Below the pieces are notes generated by a model. That model was given only the letters and a program-made list of their open reading frames with translations, was not told where the DNA came from and did not search any database. Both the position numbers and the translations under genes were made by a program. Source: Chlorobiota bacterium (GTDB lineage Bacteria > Bacteroidota > Ignavibacteria > SZUA-365 > JAADGX01). Taken from it: a stretch of DNA of 10,328 nt. The DNA lies in NCBI GenBank assembly GCA_013152135.1, contig JAADGX010000250.1, positions 1 to 10,328 on the forward strand, read 5' to 3'. This document shows positions 8,111-10,328 of this stretch, piece by piece (position 1 is the first letter of the stretch; the number at the start of each line of letters is the position of its first letter).

Positions 8111-8201
8111 TTTCCCTTCTCAAATTGACCGACATTGCATCTCGCACACGGCGTAAGTGCTTCAATCTAAGTGCCAGACCTTGTTTTTGAATGAAGGGAA
8201 A
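8111..8201 (-). promoter_or_regulatory. Candidate leader structure that can mask the lipoprotein gene's ribosome binding site
   Basis: On the minus strand the binding site GAAGGGAAA (8119-8111) lies just before the start codon. An exact 9-base complement, TTTCCCTTC (8201-8193), lies 73 bases farther upstream. If transcription starts beyond 8201, the two can pair and hide the whole site. The sequence is simple (purine/pyrimidine runs), which raises the chance of coincidence. No known riboswitch fold was recognised between the arms. Confidence 0.3.
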
Positions 8202-8222
8202 GGGTGTTTCCGGATTAACTGG

Positions 8223-8318
8223 TTGAAATGAATAGATTTAATGGAACACCATGTTTGAAATATTTGTAACGGCGAGGGCTTTTGTTTTGAAATAACTGCA
8301 TTTGTTGAAATAGTTGCA
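8223..8318. repeat. Four TTGAAAT boxes at 32, 32 and 18 base spacing
   Basis: Exact TTGAAAT heptamers start at 8223, 8255, 8287 and 8305. The first three are spaced 32 bases apart, about three helical turns. The last two extend into a near-identical 14-base unit, TTGAAATA-A/G-C/T-TGCA, repeated after 18 bases (12 of 14 identical). Repeated, phased boxes in a divergent promoter region suggest binding by a regulator to one face of the DNA. Degraded tandem repeats are another explanation. One further TTGAAAT occurs at 74-80 before pepA. Confidence 0.4.
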
Positions 8319-8342
8319 AGAAAGCCGCGGTTTAGTTTGTCA

Positions 8343-8372
8343 CCACTTTTGTGAAGGATTGAATAAAAGTGG
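8343..8372. promoter_or_regulatory. Inverted repeat with perfect 8-base arms
   Basis: CCACTTTT (8343-8350) and AAAAGTGG (8365-8372) are exact complements across 14 bases, with arm centres 22 bases apart (about two helical turns). No T-run follows on either strand, so it is not an intrinsic terminator. A dimeric regulator site is the most natural reading. Confidence 0.35.
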
Positions 8373-8396
8373 ATAGTGGGTGGAAAAAAATCGGTG

Positions 8397-8407
8397 TGAC
8401 ATTGTCA
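8397..8407. promoter_or_regulatory. Palindrome TGACATTGTCA
   Basis: Perfect 5-base arms sit around a central T, about 46 bases upstream of the predicted -35 element of the VanZ-like gene. The form suits a helix-turn-helix dimer site, but it is short and occurs once. TTGTCA within it resembles a -35 hexamer but has no -10 at a suitable distance. Confidence 0.25.
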
Positions 8408-8452
8408 GGTATAGCCCGCGATGATGGGAAACCGGTAATATTCTGGGAAAGA

Positions 8453-8481
8453 TTGTGTATTATCGACGGGAATTCTATATT
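8453..8481 (+). promoter_or_regulatory. Candidate promoter of the VanZ-like gene
   Basis: TTGTGT (8453-8458) and TATATT (8476-8481) are 17 bases apart; the -10 matches the sigma-70 consensus at 5 of 6 positions. Transcription would start near 8488, almost on the GTG start at 8490. That would give an mRNA with practically no leader and would explain why no ribosome binding site precedes the gene. Confidence 0.4.
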
Positions 8482-8489
8482 TTAAATCT

Positions 8490-9008
8490 GTGAGGAGCAA
8501 GGATAGAACTTGGGTTTGGATTTCGGGTATCGTCCTGGTAATTGGGAGCGTGGTACTGTGTTCCGTAAATCCATCTTACCGCAACCTTCCACCCCTGGTG
8601 TGGTTTGGCGAGCTGGGATATACCGTCATATGGGCGTTGGCCCATGTTTTCTTGTACGCGGTGTTGTCGTATTGCGCGTTTCGATGGCTTCAAACGTACG
8701 TGAACGAGCCGCACGCGTTTTCTGTGGTCGCCGGAACGTCGCTCGCTATCCTGGCGATCGCGTTCATCGTCGAACTTATCCAGAGTCTCGCCCGCCATCA
8801 TTACCTCACACTGGAATCCCTTCCCATTGATTTTACGGGAGTTACCGCCGGGTACGTCGTGTTCTATTTCCAGCGTTTACAGTATGAACGGAGGCGACTC
8901 TATATCGAGTCGCTTATATGGGAGGAAGAAGAGGAGCCGTTTACTCCGGAGGATGAGCTGAGAGCGATTCGCTCGAAGGAGCCCGACCTGACGCCAGAGG
9001 AGGATTAG
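8490..9008 (+). CDS. VanZ-like small integral membrane protein
   Basis: A 172-residue protein with four predicted membrane segments (about 8-26, 42-64, 76-98 and 113-127). It carries the pattern of the VanZ family: a conserved His in segment 2 (AHVFLYA, H52), then ELIQ (E95, Q98) followed by R102, and D114 followed by GVTAGY. The founding VanZ gives low-level teicoplanin resistance, but most family members have no known role, and resistance should not be assumed here. The last 35 residues are cytoplasmic by charge, starting with a run of five Glu and staying strongly acidic, which is not part of the family core. GTG at 8490 is the first possible start after the in-frame stop at 8436. No ribosome binding site lies before it, and no later start precedes the first membrane segment. 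It ends two bases from the convergent thioesterase gene. Confidence 0.75.
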   Translation: MRSKDRTWVWISGIVLVIGSVVLCSVNPSYRNLPPLVWFGELGYTVIWALAHVFLYAVLSYCAFRWLQTYVNEPHAFSVVAGTSLAILAIAFIVELIQSLARHHYLTLESLPIDFTGVTAGYVVFYFQRLQYERRRLYIESLIWEEEEEPFTPEDELRAIRSKEPDLTPEED

Positions 9009-9010
9009 CC

Positions 9011-9415
9011 TCAGGGCGAGATGACATCCAGAAAAAAGGCGGGTGGGCGTACCGGCCGTTTCAACCGCATGTCGAAAAAGGCGTGGACGGTGTACCCCGT
9101 TGTAAGGAGCTTGCCGTCGTCGCCGGTTACGCGGTAATCGATCTTCAGAGTCGATCGAGGAAGTTCGTCGATCCGGCTTTCAACGGTCAAGAGCTGGTCG
9201 TATACCGCGGGGTGTTTGAATTCCGCGTGAGACGCAATGAGGGGGAGGGTAATGCCCGATTTTTCCATATCGTCGTAAGACAAGCCGCGCTCGCGCAGCA
9301 GTTCCGTCCTGGCGATTTCAAAATACTCGTAGTACTTCGAATTGTGGACGATTCGCATGGGATCCGTTTCGGAATAGCGCACGCGTATGGTGGTACGAGT
9401 ACTGATGACGCTCAC
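9011..9415 (-). CDS. Hotdog-fold acyl-CoA thioesterase, YbgC/FadM (4HBT) family
   Basis: A 134-residue single hotdog domain, the usual length, expected in the cytosol to hydrolyse acyl-CoA thioesters. The N-terminal signature RVRYSETDPMRIVHNSKYY contains the family's catalytic aspartate (D18), and the helix YFEIARTELL follows. The middle strand EFKHPAVYDQLLTVESRI and the later TTGYTVHAFFD match the family pattern. The position usually held by Gly in DxxG is Arg21, a known type of variation in this family. Substrate cannot be read from sequence. The GTG start lies two bases after the accA stop, and its ribosome binding site is inside accA, so the pair is translationally coupled. Next to accA it may adjust the acyl-CoA pool or salvage acyl groups during lipid synthesis (inference). 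Confidence 0.88.
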   Translation of the reverse strand: MSVISTRTTIRVRYSETDPMRIVHNSKYYEYFEIARTELLRERGLSYDDMEKSGITLPLIASHAEFKHPAVYDQLLTVESRIDELPRSTLKIDYRVTGDDGKLLTTGYTVHAFFDMRLKRPVRPPAFFLDVISP

Positions 9416-9417
9416 GG

Positions 9418-10328
9418 TTACTCCTCGAAGTAGCCGATGGAAGAGAACTTGTTGATGCGATCCTTGACGCGTTTATCGGGCGTGGACTTGAGCAGAGTCT
9501 CCAGTTCCTCCAGGAGTACGTTCTTAAGGATGTACGCGGCCTCGGCCGGGTTGCGATGGGCGCCCCCTCGCGGCTCCTCGATGATCCTGTCGATAACACC
9601 GAGTTCCAGCAGATCCTCTCCGGTCAGTTTCAGCGCTTCCGCTGCTTGCTCCTTGTAATCCCAGCTTCTCCAGAGAATGCTCGAGCATGATTCGGGCGCG
9701 ATGACGGAATACCAGGTGTTCTCCATCATGAGGATGCGGTCGCCGATGCCGATGCCCAGCGCTCCGCCCGAGGCGCCCTCACCGATGATCGCAACGATGA
9801 TTGGAACCCGCAGCCGGCACATCTCGAACAGGTTGCGTGCGATCGATTCCGCTTGTCCCCGTTCCTCGGCGCCGATGCCGGGATAGGCGCCGGGCGTATC
9901 AATCAGGGTTATGACCGGTTTTTCGAATTTCTCCGCCATTTTCATCAGCCGCAGCGCTTTCCGATAGCCCTCGGGATTGGCCATCCCGAAATTCCTGTAA
10001 AGATTGGATTTCGTGTCTCTTCCTTTCTGGTGACCGATGAACATGACCGTCTTGTCGTCGAGCTTTCCGAACCCGCCCACGATGGCGTGGTCGTCACCGA
10101 AATGCCGGTCGCCGTGGAGTTCGATGAAATCCGTTTCCATCATTTCCAGGTAGTCCATCGTCAGGGGGCGGTCGGGGTGGCGCGCGAGCTGTACGCGTTG
10201 CCAGCGGGAGAGGCCGGAGAAAATCGATTTCCGTAAATCATTCACTCGCCGCTCGAGGGCTTCGATTTCATTCGAGATGTCGAGATCGCTGGACATCGAG
10301 CGCATTTCCTCGATCTTCTTTTCCAGCT
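9418..10328 (-). CDS. accA: Acetyl-CoA carboxylase carboxyltransferase subunit alpha (5' end outside the window)
   Basis: AccA pairs with AccD to transfer the carboxyl group from carboxybiotin to acetyl-CoA, forming malonyl-CoA, the committed step of fatty acid synthesis in the cytosol. About 302 codons are visible. The frame continues through the right edge with LEKKIEEMRS, which matches the family's N-terminal helix, so the ATG at 10305 is internal and perhaps 10-20 residues are missing. Family blocks are intact: WQRVQLARHPDRP, the GDR segment, IGHQKGRDT, NFGMANPEGYRKALRLM, IDTPGAYPGIGAEERGQ, the oxyanion-forming GEGASGGALGIGIGD, and GGAHRNP near the C-terminus. No zinc-finger AccD part is fused. 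It is followed at two bases by the coupled thioesterase gene. Confidence 0.96.
   Translation of the reverse strand, partial: LEKKIEEMRSMSSDLDISNEIEALERRVNDLRKSIFSGLSRWQRVQLARHPDRPLTMDYLEMMETDFIELHGDRHFGDDHAIVGGFGKLDDKTVMFIGHQKGRDTKSNLYRNFGMANPEGYRKALRLMKMAEKFEKPVITLIDTPGAYPGIGAEERGQAESIARNLFEMCRLRVPIIVAIIGEGASGGALGIGIGDRILMMENTWYSVIAPESCSSILWRSWDYKEQAAEALKLTGEDLLELGVIDRIIEEPRGGAHRNPAEAAYILKNVLLEELETLLKSTPDKRVKDRINKFSSIGYFEE
9421..9426 (-). promoter_or_regulatory. Ribosome binding site of the thioesterase gene, inside accA
   Basis: GAGGAG, which also encodes the last two Glu residues of AccA, is followed by the accA stop TAA and then by GTG at 9415, at a spacing of five bases. This fixes the GTG start and couples the two genes. 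Confidence 0.7.

Larger units (their letters stand above)
8108..8489. other. Divergent intergenic region between the lipoprotein operon and the VanZ-like gene
   Basis: There are 382 bases without a credible gene; the few ATG-started frames here are 11-14 codons. It is AT-richer than its flanks and contains the separately listed SD-complement, TTGAAAT boxes, inverted repeat, palindrome and VanZ-side promoter. No convincing promoter for the lipoprotein side was found, although one must lie here if the operon is transcribed on its own. Confidence 0.8.

Noticed and set aside
8343..8372. The inverted repeat as an intrinsic terminator
   Set aside because: No T-run follows on either strand, and neither flanking gene ends here.
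8510..8830. A 106-codon frame overlapping the VanZ-like gene
   Set aside because: It starts at TTG, its product is not membrane-like and is rich in Arg/Pro as out-of-frame readings are. The overlapping frame has a consistent four-helix VanZ pattern.
8490..9008. Glycopeptide resistance gene
   Set aside because: Only the broad VanZ family pattern is present and no other van genes are nearby; most family members have no resistance role.

Overview
The window looks like chromosomal DNA of a Gram-negative (diderm) bacterium with moderately GC-rich genes and AT-richer intergenic stretches. Three genes encode exported proteins that need an outer membrane: a patatin fused to a BamA-type barrel, a PorV/DUF5723-like barrel, and a lipoprotein. 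This style of gene content suggests the Bacteroidota/Chlorobiota/Ignavibacteriota (FCB) assemblage. That placement is an inference from protein style, with no phylogenetic marker analysed. No mobile element, CRISPR array, rRNA or tRNA was seen.

Layout. Bases 1-69 probably hold the last codons of a plus-strand gene. After a 232-base leader region with a good promoter candidate comes pepA (302-1843, +), a leucyl aminopeptidase with all catalytic residues, closed by a strong intrinsic terminator. On the minus strand, reading right to left, a long leader (8108 upward) precedes a 672-residue lipoprotein gene (8107-6089). Directly behind it, with a gap of only a few bases, lies a 460-residue outer-membrane barrel gene (6074-4692). 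An intrinsic terminator ends this pair. A separate gene (4586-1911) for a patatin-POTRA-barrel protein follows. Divergent to the lipoprotein gene is a VanZ-like small membrane protein (8490-9008, +). It meets, with a gap of two bases, the end of a minus-strand pair: accA (from beyond the right edge to 9418) and a YbgC/FadM-type hotdog thioesterase (9415-9011).

How the genes relate. accA and the thioesterase are translationally coupled, and both act on acyl-CoA metabolism. The lipoprotein and barrel genes are likewise a tight pair, so the two products probably work together at the outer membrane. This pair is the best candidate here for an undescribed system. The lipoprotein is built from four repeats of about 133 residues, each with an N-x(1-4)-P hairpin motif.

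The 382-base divergent region 8108-8489 is the most structured non-coding stretch. It holds repeated TTGAAAT boxes at 32, 32 and 18 base spacing, and an 8-base-arm inverted repeat. It also holds an 11-base palindrome and a 9-base segment exactly complementary to the lipoprotein gene's ribosome binding site. A promoter there may produce a leaderless VanZ-like mRNA.
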